A DNA stretch of 64,000 bases from positions 47,273,001 through 47,337,000 of the forward strand of contig CM074856.1 in NCBI GenBank assembly GCA_037501455.1. The letters are read 5' to 3'. This DNA is from Lantana camara. Its lineage: Eukaryota > Streptophyta > Magnoliopsida > Lamiales > Verbenaceae. Below are positions 31,901 to 41,689 of the stretch, piece by piece; the first letter of the stretch is position 1; every line of letters begins with the position of its first letter. The translations under genes were made by a program, and so were the position numbers. The notes below the pieces were generated by a model. It had not been told where the DNA came from. It searched no databases and saw nothing but the letters and a program-made list of their open reading frames with translations.

Positions 31901-33215
31901 ATGGGTTTTTCGAGTGAAATATCATGCTGATGGTTCTGTCGATCGTTATAAAGCTCGGCTTGTTGCAAAAGGATTCCATCAAACTCTTGGGAAAGATTAC
32001 TTTGATGTCTTTTCTCCAGTTGCCAAGCTTGTTACGGTCCGTATTTTTTTGGTCGTTTCCACTACTAACGGGTGGCCTCTTCACCAATTAGACATCAACA
32101 ATGCCTTTCTTCACGGGCATCTTGACGAAGAGGTCTATCTCAGTCCTCCAGAAGGCTACACGGTTCCTGCTGGTCATGTATGTAAACTTAACAGATCTTT
32201 GTATGGCCTTAAGCAAGCCTCGCGTCAATGGAATCTCGAAGTGACAACTTTTCTCCTGAGTTTGGGATTCACTCAATCAGCCCATGACCACTGTTTTTTC
32301 TTCAAGAAGTCTTCTGGATCGTATCTTGCCTTGTTGGTGTATGTGGATGATCTTCTTATCACTGGCTCTGTAGAAGAAGAGATTATTACTTTAAAAAGGA
32401 CGCTTCACGACAAGTTCACTATCAAGGACTTGGGCTATGCCAAATACTTCTTAGGGCTGGAAATTGCCCGTTCTTCCTCTGGAACATTGATTTCCCAACA
32501 GAAATACATTATGGATGTGCTTAAGGACGCCAATCTTTCTGCTGCTAAACCGGTTTCCACTCCACTGCCCAGGGGACACAAATTCTTGGAACCTACGGAT
32601 CAGCCCCTACCTGATCCCACTACGTATCGTAGCATTGTTGGTCGTCTGCTATACTTGAATTTATCTCGCCCAGACATCAGCTATGCAGTCCAACAGTTGA
32701 GCCAATTTGTTTCTGCCCCACATCAATGCCACATGGATGCTGCTCTACATGTTCTCAAATACTTGAAAGGGACCCCCTCTGCTGGCCTATTTTTTAGTGC
32801 TCAAAATTCGCTAACTCTTCAGGCCTTCTCGGATTCAGATTGGGCTTGCTGCCCCTCAACCCGAAAATCTCTTACAGGTCACTGCATATTCTTGGGGCAA
32901 TCTCTCATTTCTTGGAAAACCAAGAAGCAGCCCACTGTCTCCCGTTCTTCGTGTGAAGCTGAATACCGCAGTATGGCAACCACTCTTTGTGAGCTTCAAT
33001 GGATTTCCTATATCTTGAAGGAGTTCGATATTCAGGTCTCTCTTCCAATTCCGTTGGCGTGTGACAATCAAGCTGCGATTAATATCGCTCACAATCCGGT
33101 TTTCCATGAACGCACTAAACACCTCGAAATTGATTGCCACCTCGTTCGAAATAAATACAAAGATGGGTTCCTTGCTCTTCGTCACGTTTTAATACATTTG
33201 TACTTCTATGGGTGA
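28914..33215 (+). CDS. copia gag-pol polyprotein, C-terminus lost
   Basis: 1433 codons with no interruption from the ATG at 28,914. Domains: copia-type gag (residues about 20-230, with NNFMSWSRSVRIALDAK), a CCHC knuckle near 277 (CDVCKTYGHMKDSC), protease near 400 (IVDTGATTHMC), integrase from about 553 (WHSRLGHLSHYAMKH, CDVCHFSKQH, then the catalytic core with QNGLVERKHKHLL), reverse transcriptase with YVDDLLITG near 1142, and RNase H with SDSDWACCPSTRKSLTGHC and SRSSCEAEYRSMA. The usual ending (QLADIFTK-type) is missing; after LRHV the frame leaves the family pattern and stops. All catalytic motifs are present. Confidence 0.95.
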   Translation: MTMNAVDEAYILHSSDHPGMVLVSVLFNGNNFMSWSRSVRIALDAKCKLGFIDGSIPAPPAENANFRLWRRVNSMLISWILNSMTKDLVSGFIYCNSARELWIELEQRYGQCNGPLLYQLKRDIASITQGNLSLSAYFNRLKSLWDELANLQLTPPCTCAAAHAIEESKASDRLIQFLMGLNQGFELARSHILSMDPLPSINKAYSILLRVESQREVQITFADPGVMLARMPASSGASSSTAVPSSTDSQALLAQRPHGKSPVVFGRGMSKRKDERYCDVCKTYGHMKDSCFQLYGVPEWFQKKYKDSKASTSKSPAPRYSANFSAFPDTPLEPESSVSSNTGPWTDDHMAAFVQQQIAKYMSHNFQASGSTSTGLPDFAGMANNYALTCLSVLNSGTWIVDTGATTHMCHSVATFSDYSSITESSPVFLPDGSISKVTHRGTVALSSAVTLKDVLLVPAFKYNLLSVRKLSTDAHLFFTFLPTCCLLQDHRTKHLLVVGKLLGNLYVLDASSFNCNIETLPSEASSFLCNPFLSNCNAVTTNISCTFIDYKTWHSRLGHLSHYAMKHVPISIPNKSIIPSVCDVCHFSKQHRLSFPYSFTSSSKCFELIHMDLWGPYKQASIQGAHYFLTIIDDFSRSTWTFLLQNKALVFPTVQSFLAMVHTQFAATVKIVRTDNGTEFVNSNCSKLFQDKGIIHQTSCAYTPQQNGLVERKHKHLLQVARSLMFHSKLPSQFWGDSILTATYIINRTPSQLLHWKSPFELLHNKVPTYDHLRTFGCLCFASNTSPLKDKFSTRAHKCVFLGYSHTQKAYKLFNLHTNQCLTSRDVIFYEDIYPFSSSAPNDSPPIPLPIPDTDIHSSCDLVPAITPQVSPSLSSLDSPNPPISEVPSHPPRVSCRVRTKPLWQNDYVCSHAFTEDNAATPNASLPTPHSFIFSSSHQAFLAKVLPIPEPYSYKQASKHKEWLDAMNQEIAALEKNHTWEITKLPPGKSSIGSKWVFRVKYHADGSVDRYKARLVAKGFHQTLGKDYFDVFSPVAKLVTVRIFLVVSTTNGWPLHQLDINNAFLHGHLDEEVYLSPPEGYTVPAGHVCKLNRSLYGLKQASRQWNLEVTTFLLSLGFTQSAHDHCFFFKKSSGSYLALLVYVDDLLITGSVEEEIITLKRTLHDKFTIKDLGYAKYFLGLEIARSSSGTLISQQKYIMDVLKDANLSAAKPVSTPLPRGHKFLEPTDQPLPDPTTYRSIVGRLLYLNLSRPDISYAVQQLSQFVSAPHQCHMDAALHVLKYLKGTPSAGLFFSAQNSLTLQAFSDSDWACCPSTRKSLTGHCIFLGQSLISWKTKKQPTVSRSSCEAEYRSMATTLCELQWISYILKEFDIQVSLPIPLACDNQAAINIAHNPVFHERTKHLEIDCHLVRNKYKDGFLALRHVLIHLYFYG

Positions 33216-34300
33216 AGTGCTTTTCTGGCTAAGTTTATATATATATACCATTTCTAACATCATAGAATTTTCAACTCATTTTATCGATATTTTCTAAATT
33301 AAAAAAATCGGATTATGATGTCATCACTTCTATTTATATTTTTGCTGCAAGAAATATAGGATTCTGCACGGACACTTCTAAAAATTTCATTTTGCTGTGT
33401 CGTGTCGTGTCGTGTCGTGTCAGACACTCGTGTCGGACATCGTGTCCGACACTCCTCATGTGGAAAATTCAAGAAAAAATCCATGCATCATAGGATTCTG
33501 CGTATGGACATAGGTCCACATGTCAAATTGGGTATTTTTTGGTTCCTTATTCGATCGATTTAATTGATTTAATGGTTGTCGGTTGAATTACACTAGCATT
33601 ATAATAGTTTTTTATTTAATTATTTAGACAAATTTGTTAACCACTTTGAGTCTGTGATTCTAATAAGTATTTAATACTTTTCAAAGTTTTCAATATTAGC
33701 TAGTCTTTAATTTAATTTGTGTATCATCAGTCATCATATTTTAAAAAGTTTTAATACTCAATCAGCAGCCAACAATGACCGGCTGTACAAATTCCGGGCC
33801 AATGGATTAGGCAAGTTTTGACCAACCCCTTTTAGGGGTTGACCTTCTTCTTTTTTTTCTTTTTTTTTTTTTTAAATTTTATTTTAAGAAAAAGTCAATA
33901 TTTGTTTGTTAATAAGAAGAATTGTATAATAATCTTGAAATTTCCAAACAAAGTATGGAGTTAATGGAGACACTTTAATGGCAGAGTCGAAAAGGCCTGA
34001 ATAATTACCGGCATAACAAAAACTAGAAGTTAACCTTGTAAAAAGTTAGGACGGGTTTACTTTGGCTTAGCAAACCACCAGTGTAGTGTAGGTTAGAAAC
34101 TATAAAAATTTTGGATATATTATCTAAATTTCTATTTATTGATAAGCATCCGTTTAAATAGTTTTAAATTCCCATATTTTTACTTTTTCATTTTATAATC
34201 ATTATCTTTCTATATTTATCTTTATTTTGTTTCACTAAAATAACGTCTATTGATATCTAAATTCTCTATGATATATATATTTTTTTGATCACCGGCCGAA
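33216..34300. other. Intergenic DNA with GTGTC repeats
   Basis: Contains GTGTC pentamer repeats (33,397-33,420) followed by a palindromic 'gtgtcggaca(t)cgtgtccgacac' region. A related cluster of the same words is scattered at about 38,400-38,560. Likely a decayed transposon end. No gene seen. Confidence 0.5.
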
Positions 34301-34503
34301 CTACAACAACTCAGCTAAAACAAGGTCCGAAACATAAACAGGAAAGTCAGAAGAACCAACATAGGCCGAAATCACATTCCTAGCAATCTTGTGGGCTATC
34401 CTATTAGCGCCATGTTTAATGAAGAGAACCTAACACACTCAAAGGAAGAGAGAAGCTCCTTGATGTCGGATAATAAGTTATCAACCAAAGAAAGATCCTA
34501 GTC
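34301..34503 (-). pseudogene. LINE fragment: RNase H tail
   Basis: The minus strand encodes GANRIAHKIARN, then a short tail ending at a stop at 34,301, typical of the C-terminus of the RNase H domain in plant LINE-like elements. Upstream SDIKELLSSFECVRFSSLN also fits but lies in another frame, so there is a frameshift. It is 5'-truncated at about 34,503. Confidence 0.65.
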
Positions 34504-35509
34504 CCCGCTTTGAATTTTCTATGATATTAAACTAAATTAATGGCACATTAATTTTCTTTTACCAACCACATCCCAAGTTCTCTGGCATTGATTGAAATCG
34601 ACGCCCAAGTCTTTTACCACATGCTTTACTTTTTCTCATGGAGCAAAAATTCACATTCACCACAAATCAATGTCAAAATAGAAATTACCACCATAGCAAT
34701 AATCACTAGTTAACAATATATACAATAAAAAACCACAAATCACTTGACATGGAATTAATGATAGTTACTTCATTGTTTTTTACCACAATAACATTAGGCA
34801 ATTTTAAAATCACATTATATTAATTGAGGGTTAATTTTTAATTAAATTTTTATATATAATACTAATTATTAATTAATGATGCTCAACAATTAATAATAAA
34901 ATTATAGATAATAGTAATTAACGTGATATTTAGTTATGAGGGGGAAAAAAAAAACATGATATCTTCACAGGAAAATGTGATATCTAGATATGAGAAAAAA
35001 AAAGGGGACATTACAGTAAAAACATCTCTCCCAGAAAAAGTTTGGTATTTAGTGGCCACTTTCAACCAAGATTATATACTCAAGTTTTTTCCATCTAAAC
35101 CCGGGGCTCCAGGAAAATGGTAGATTTCTTTTCTATTAAAGTAAATCTTAGATTATGGGTTTTTGTTTTACCAAACTCACTTATTCTTGCAAAGTAAATT
35201 CACCCTTAGTTATTGTTTGAAAAATTACAGTTATAAGCTACTTTTATCGAATTAAATTCATATAACTTTTATTTATTCAAGAAAATAGTCCAAAAGCTAG
35301 AATTATTAAATACTGAATATTAGTTAGAATCAGAAATCTCTTTTAAATAATGATTAAGGAGAATAACACATTATTAGTAAAAGGTTTGGTGTGGGTTGAT
35401 TTTCAAGAAACAGTTGGTACACTCACGTTTATGTAAAGGCGAATGACACTTAGCTTGTAATGTTATTTTGAAAAATCTTAGTATAAATTCGTTGGATTGA
35501 ACCTAATTA

Positions 35510-35562
<53 letters not shown>

Positions 35563-36428
35563 TTAATTGTATAAGAGGGTAAATGTATTATAATCTCTAT
35601 TTTTTTTTTTAATCACAAAATAAGTATAAAATACTCAGCCTTCTCATTATATAATTTTGCCGAAACAAACTCGAATTCAAAATTTCGATAGTTTTCTTGA
35701 ATTTTCAAAATATAGCTGGATTGACCTGCATTGAAATTGGATGTATTCTCTCGAGTCTTAACCAAGTTGCATAATAGACGTTGCTTCGTGGAAATAGCAC
35801 AAGTCGTCTTGATATTGAATTGACCCAACCATCATTATTCTAAATGCTTCCTATTTACATTAAATTCAACTCATTAAGAGAGACAAGCAAATTCGAAAAT
35901 AAATCATCATATTTTCAAACAGACCAATTATTATTATTATTATGGAGCATTATTGTTTTTTAGCTTATTACTTATGAAAATTTTAAATTAAAATTTAAAA
36001 GCTGAATGGAAAGACAGCCGCTGACGGATTTAAGAAGTCTATATTTATTTGCAAAAATGTGGGAAGAAAGTTGGAAATTAATTTATTGTTTTCCAAAGCT
36101 TTTTTTTAATAACAAAAACCACTAATTGCCATGCCTTAGGGATCAACGCAACGTGACATTGTTCCATGCCCCCATGTGATTATTTGATTAATTATCTTAA
36201 TGCCATACTTTCACATCCTTAATTATGATTAATGCAAATATCAAATATGTGGAGGTGCTAATCATTGAAATATTAAATATCTTATTTTCCAACCATATCT
36301 AAATTTTTAAATGCCGTGATTATTTACATGTAAGATCTGACAAAAATAAAATAAATTTTTTAACTGCAGACCGTAGAGAAAAAAAACATTTTGTAATTAT
36401 AGAATATTGTCCGATATACTTTTGATTC
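34504..36428. other. AT-rich intergenic DNA with TA microsatellite
   Basis: A (TA)n run lies at about 35,512-35,561. No gene recognised. Confidence 0.6.
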
Positions 36429-37182
36429 TAGGTTAATTATTTTTAGCATTTTTGGAGTTTTACATATTATAGTTGGACCTTGTTAGTTATTTTATTATAT
36501 TTTGACCCCTTCTAAAAATTATAAATTACATTAAATCAATTCTCCGTTTAATTTAGGTTGGCATTATAAATTTTGAAACTTGAATTTTCCGTTTTACTTA
36601 TTGAATAATGTGTTTTGGCCTTACTCACTCCCAAAAGCTAGTTGTTGAGGGGAATTTTGCCAAGCCATTATATATTATTGAACACCACATTTTTTATAAT
36701 TCGATGTGGGACATTTAACATACCCCCGTCACGCCCAAACTGGTGCGTGAACATTGCAAGAATTTAAACATCTGCAAGCCGGGTGGAGAGATAGGCACAG
36801 GAATCGAACATCTGTGAACCTGCTCTGATACCATATTGAATAATGTGTTTTGACCTTACTCATCCCCAAAAGCTAGCTGTTGAGGTGAGGTTTACCAAAC
36901 CATTATATATTGAACACCATATTTTTTATAATTCGATGTGTGACATTTAACACATTTGCCTTAAATTTAGGGTAAACTTGATATAAAAAAGTTATCTGTT
37001 AAGGTATGGATAAAATGGAAAAAATAAGTTTCAAAGTCTATAACGTAAACTTAAATTTAACGAAAAACTGATATGGTGGTAATTTATAATTTTAGAAGGG
37101 ACCAAAATGTAATAAAATGACTAGTAGGGGTTCGATTGTATTATCCAAAACTCCAAAAGGTGCTAAATGTAATTAACTCTCG
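36429..37182. mobile_element. Foldback MITE split by a TRIM
   Basis: Left arm (36,431-36,530) and right arm (37,085-37,180) are inverted complements, sharing 'ttaattat(t)tttagca', 'ttttggagtttt' and 'attttgaccccttcta' type blocks. The TRIM at 36,602-36,952 interrupts it. Confidence 0.65.
36602..36952 (-). mobile_element. TRIM (terminal-repeat retrotransposon in miniature)
   Basis: 351 bp with two LTRs of about 116-119 bp (36,602-36,720 and 36,837-36,952) that begin TGTTAAATGT and end ATTATTCA on the minus strand. Between them are a perfect tRNA-Met primer site (36,833-36,819, TGGTATCAGAGCAGG) and a purine tract next to the 3' LTR (minus-strand GACGGGGGTA, about 36,730-36,721). No coding capacity, as expected for TRIMs. 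No clear target duplication. Confidence 0.88.
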
Positions 37183-39699
37183 TTTCTATTCAAACATATA
37201 TTGGAATATTTAGTATATATATATTTTTTAATACACACCTTCAAGTGAAATTCGAATCCGGGTCGGACAATGAACTCATTAACCGCTTATGCGGATTCCT
37301 CTTTGCTATATTGGAATATTTAGTTAACTTAAAAGAAACTAAAGAAACACAAACTTCCTTCTTTTTGTTATTTGATTGAACCTTTTCTTTTTTCCTATTG
37401 TTTCCTGAAATTTTGACATTATAAAGTGAATTTTCGATCTAGAAGTGTCAAATTTTCGTTGCACGTTCATAATGTATTCCGATCATCAAGCAGTATGAAT
37501 GCAGAAGAAGTATAGAAAAATATAGAGAATTTAATTTCAAACTTGAAAGGCGGAGGGTGCAAGACTTCTTGCCGTGCAAGCTAGGGTTCATGAAAAGAGA
37601 AAATCAGTGACAAAATGAGGAACAAAAATGAGTTATATTAATATACATGAGAAAGCGAAAATTGCAATTCTCCATTTCGATTTTCGCAATGTTGAGCCAA
37701 ATGGAATAAGACATTATTGTAATTTGTAACAATGGTTAATAGGACAACATGCCCATGTTTGGGCACGGTTTCAATATTGAGATCATACTATTTTATATAT
37801 AATCAAATGTGTGGAGAGCAGAGAGTGTGTTTTACTGTTTTTTATATCTCATTATGAGTTCGAGCCAGATTAAATTATTGAAGTGTAAAATTTTCTCTAT
37901 CCATAATAGTAATAGAATGTAAGGATTTGGACACGAGGCCTATTATATATCGGTTGGTATGATGATCAACATGAGCTATTAAAAAGTTTAGTACACTAGA
38001 ATTCTGATTTGCAAAAGTGAAAATGATTTTTTTTTTTTTTTTTTTTTTTGCCTTTCCTTTTTGTGTGTGTATATTTAGTGGGTCTAACATAAATTCAACA
38101 ATAACTCATTATTGGAGAAGGAAACAATGTATGTTTGTGTGATGTTTAGCAAGTGTCTTTTTTCTTTTTTGAGACATGATGTTTGGCAAGCTAGGTAGAG
38201 GACATGGTAAAAGGAATCTTCTTGTTTGTACACAAGGGTATAGGAGAAATGGAATCTTCTAATTACATGTTGCCAAACTCATAATAGTAACTTAATTAAT
38301 CTCTGAGCATGTGCCATCCAAAATGACAACATATTCTATTGTATTGGGCTTCATTTTAACGGTGTTGGTGATGCACGAATATTTTTAAAAATATTATTTT
38401 ATCGTATGGTCAATGGTGTCATATCGGATATCTGTAATAGACATCATCGTATCTGACACTTTTTACGTAAAAAATAAAAAAAATAAAAAATCGTAAAGTC
38501 ATATTCATATCGTGTAGTGTCCGTATCGCCGTTTCCGTATCTGTACATTATAGCCAAGCAAAGACCATGGATAAAAATACCACCGAAAAGTATGTCAAAA
38601 CATGTACTTGTACAATCTTATTCGTCATTAATTTCCTTCCAGAATATTTAACATCTCTGTTATTCGTACCGCATCGAATAAATAGTAAATCATATTCTAC
38701 TTAATAAAAAGTGGACAATTCTCACTTTATCGACTAACATTTTAGATTAATCAAACCGAACACACAATCTCTAGCAATCTCAACATTTTCTTTTCTTCTT
38801 CCGTTCGAGTCGGGTCATATAGGGTAAAGCTTTTTACATCAATGGTTGTTGCACACTAACGTACATATTATCTTGAATACAATATTTTTAATTAAACTAT
38901 TAAAACTAAAACCTCTAAATTACACCGCTCGTTGATAGATTCTGGATCATTCAAAATGTCGAGGAATTTGGGGAAATTCAATTGGGTAATTTGGTTGGGT
39001 GGTTCTTAGATGGGCCTTCTGCAAATGGAACTTAGATAATAAATTGGATACCTATTGTAGGCCCATTTTCAGAAATGAGAAAGTTACAGAAACCCAAAAG
39101 TGTTAACAAACCATGTAATCCAAAATCCATTACAACTTACTATGTAGCCCAGTCCAGATATCCGACCCAAGCTTATTTCGAGATAAACAATCCTAAAAAC
39201 GTAGTAATTTTTGTAGGACTTATAATTATTGGGAGAATCATCACTTACCACATACTTATTACATTTATAATAGAGTTACTCAACCTCGCGACATGCCAAT
39301 AATGGTTGATCATTGAGGATTTTTTTTTCTCGGCAATAATCCGGGTTTGAATTCTTCTCATTACTTTGAAGATAAGTGTTAAAAAAGATCTGGAGACATA
39401 TTTATGGAACCCTTTCAACTTATGGGAGCACAATTTGATTCCATACTTATTGACTTCTGTAATTTACGTCCAATATATAATTGGATTTCTTTCTTTTTTT
39501 TTTTTTTTGAATTTCATAACCCTTTCAACTCATGGGAACACAATTTACACGTAGACAGAAAGTTGAAAATATCCTTTAAAAAACCTTATGTAATGTAAAT
39601 GGCAAGAACCCATAGAAACCAAACCAAACCAAAACAAACGCTAGGTGAAGTTATGAGACGTGACACCGGAAAACAATATGCTCATACCATTGAGTGGTA
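37183..39699. other. Intergenic DNA
   Basis: AT-rich, with a poly-T tract near 38,030-38,049, a SINE-like fragment at about 38,800-38,860 and diverged 'gtgtc/gacac' words at 38,400-38,560. A direct repeat of about 33 bp ('ccctttcaac t(t/c)atggga') occurs at 39,411-39,440 and 39,522-39,550. No gene recognised. Confidence 0.5.
38800..38862 (-). repeat. SINE-like dispersed repeat, copy D (fragment)
   Basis: The minus strand has the 'accattgatgtaaaaagctttaccctat...acccgactcga' block of the family seen at 3836 and 39,700. Confidence 0.35.
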
Positions 39700-39828
39700 T
39701 AATTTATCTATTTTGACTCTATATTAGTTTAATTAAAAGTTTTGTGTTCGAGTTTCGAAAATGTAGTTATTATTGATAGAGAGAACTTTACACCTAAGTG
39801 GTCCGATCCGACTCAAATACAAATAAAT
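39700..39828 (+). repeat. SINE-like dispersed repeat, copy C
   Basis: Shows 'ttagtttaattaaaag..ttgtgttcgag', then 'attattgatagagagaactttaca cctaagtggtcc.atccgactc'. Same family as copies A, B and D. Confidence 0.4.
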
Positions 39829-39864
39829 AAGGTATTAGAAAAAATACCATGGAAAGAAGAGAAG

Positions 39865-40052
39865 CATATATAGATCCCATGCATGTGCATGGCATGAAAA
39901 GAAGAGAGCCCAATTTAGTCAAGGCTAAATTGCCGACATTATATGAGAATCAAGCAAATATTGAATATCTGTTTAGCCGGCAATTCATCCTTGGCTTGAT
40001 CGCACTCTCATCCAATTCATGTAATGCAAACATCTTTAATCCTCTCTATATA
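39865..40052 (-). ncRNA. MIR169: MIR169 precursor
   Basis: The minus strand folds into a long hairpin. The 5' arm holds a miR169 sequence at 39,997-39,977 (AAGCCAAGGATGAATTGCCG plus a final G). It differs from the common plant form only at positions 1 and 14, both A instead of C. The 3' arm (39,938-39,918 region, GGCAATTTAGCCTTGACT) pairs with it with two mismatches (positions 4 and 10) and two G-U pairs. Pairing continues outward through gagag/ctctc and further to about 39,865 and 40,052. The loop is about 40 nt. miR169 represses NF-YA transcription factors. The mature sequence on the 5' arm sets the strand. Expression cannot be judged from DNA. Confidence 0.88.
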
Positions 40053-40634
40053 TTGAGACTTGAGATGAGTTGGGCATGAAGAGTTGCTGTATATATAGCT
40101 AGAGATGGAGAAACAAGTATGCATGTATCTATTGCCTATTGGGAATAAAATGGGAAGATTAATTTTGAATGAATGAATATGAAGAGAATGGGCATGCAAA
40201 ATGTGATGAGAGTGTGATGGCCGGTACTGTTGCTATCCAAAAGGCATAATAATAACTCATCAAAATACTCGATCCTAAGCGTTGAAGATTTTGGTCAAAA
40301 AGATGATTATATATATATTCGGACTATTATTGTTTGACATTGTAAGTTGTTAGTGTTGATTTCTTGGCTGCCTAATTGCAGAGGAATATGGAATACTACT
40401 TCTTGCCCTTTCGGAAAGGGAATGTCAATGAACTTCTCCATGCCACCGCACCACAATTCCCAAGTGCAACCACCTTTTAACACAAGGGAATACCTATATA
40501 ACTTAGGGAAATACTCCATATTACAAAGTGTTTGAAATAATGAATATATATTATAAGTATTTATAGTTTTGTTCCTTGAACAAGATATTTAAATGTTGAA
40601 TCTTCATATATTGGGTCATGATACTTAACAAATT
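40053..40634. other. Intergenic DNA upstream of MIR169
   Basis: On the minus strand this is the promoter side of MIR169. It includes a moderately GC-rich stretch at 40,307-40,519 with open frames on both strands (70 and 62 codons) that match no family I recognise. Confidence 0.4.
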
Positions 40635-41231
40635 GGGAAATTTATATTTGACTGCGTTGGGTTTAGGATAAATCATAATACAATTCACCTGAATTAAAAT
40701 TTTATATTTTAGTTCATAATATATTTGAAAATCGTTTGTACTCCCTAGTCCCTATAGGATTTCATTATGTCATTCTAATAATATCCCTAATTTTTTTAAA
40801 TTCATTTATGACTCAATGGACTGTTTTATTTTTTTGGTTTTATAGTCCATTTCCATAGGTCGAGTTAGGACGGATCACTTAGGGTGTAAAGCTCTCCCTA
40901 CCAATGGTAGCTGCGTTCCCATGGATTCGAACTCGAGACCTTTGGTTAAGTTAGCATAGCGCCAAACCGCTAAAATACATCACTCGGTGGTAATGGATTG
41001 TCTTATTAAATTCATAATTTATAGGGATTGTTTTGTTTATATTTGTAAACTTTAGGTATATTTCTAATTTTGGTCATATATCGTTAAGGGAATATATAAG
41101 TATACTTTTACAAATTTTGTTAGGGATTTAAAACTAAACAAGACTTAAAAGGACTAAAATATAATTTCTTGATCTAAATGGATTGCGGTGTTATTAGGTT
41201 TAACTACAGTATAGTTAGATGTAAATTTTCC
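40635..41231. mobile_element. MITE, same family as 55,956-56,400
   Basis: Ends GGGAAATTTATATTTGACT and the complement of GGAAAATTTACATCTAACT are inverted repeats; internal blocks (a tRNA-free 'aatccctata'/'attatgtcattc' region) match the element at 55,956. A SINE-like copy (40,855-40,985) sits inside. Confidence 0.55.
40855..40985 (-). repeat. SINE-like dispersed repeat, copy B
   Basis: Best preserved copy: minus strand 'aacttaaccaaaggtctcga', GAGTTCGAATCC (B-box-like), then 'taccattggtagggagagct', 'ttacaccctaagtgatccgt' and a final 'ctaactcgacc'. Confidence 0.45.
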
Positions 41232-41689
41232 TAATAAATATTAGATAGCCATAACCATACAATATTTAACTTCGTATGAAATTCAAATCCAAAATATTCA
41301 AAAGAGTCGGTTATCATATAAAATACGAAGGTGATGATAGTTAAGCTATGTATAAAATCCAAAATATTCAACACACTTTTCTAGGAACTAGTAAAATCAA
41401 CGTGCGTTGCACGTTTATTATTTAAAATAAATTTAGCTATTATGTTTACTGAATAAATTAAGATATTAAAAATATTTAATTTTATTAAATAAATATTATA
41501 ACATTTTTAATGAACCACTTTAATTTTGAAAATCTAAATATAAAAAAATATTTATATAAAATCTCATTTTTCAAATCCTGTACAATAAATAAAAATTCGA
41601 AGCAGAGAAACAGTCAAATAAATATCAAATAAAAATATTTAAAACTATCCTCAAGTTAAGATTCATCCAGTTTTGTTGGCGCGGAGCAT

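Larger units (their letters stand above)
28527..33215 (+). mobile_element. Ty1/copia retrotransposon, 3'-truncated
   Basis: 5' LTR (28,527-28,765), a variant tRNA-Met primer site, leader and a long open polyprotein are present. The polyprotein ends abruptly near the end of RNase H and no second LTR follows. It is a young-looking but 3'-truncated copy. Confidence 0.9.

Noticed and set aside
37245..37310. tRNA gene suggested by 'ttcgaatcc'
   Set aside because: No A box, anticodon arm or acceptor stem could be assembled.
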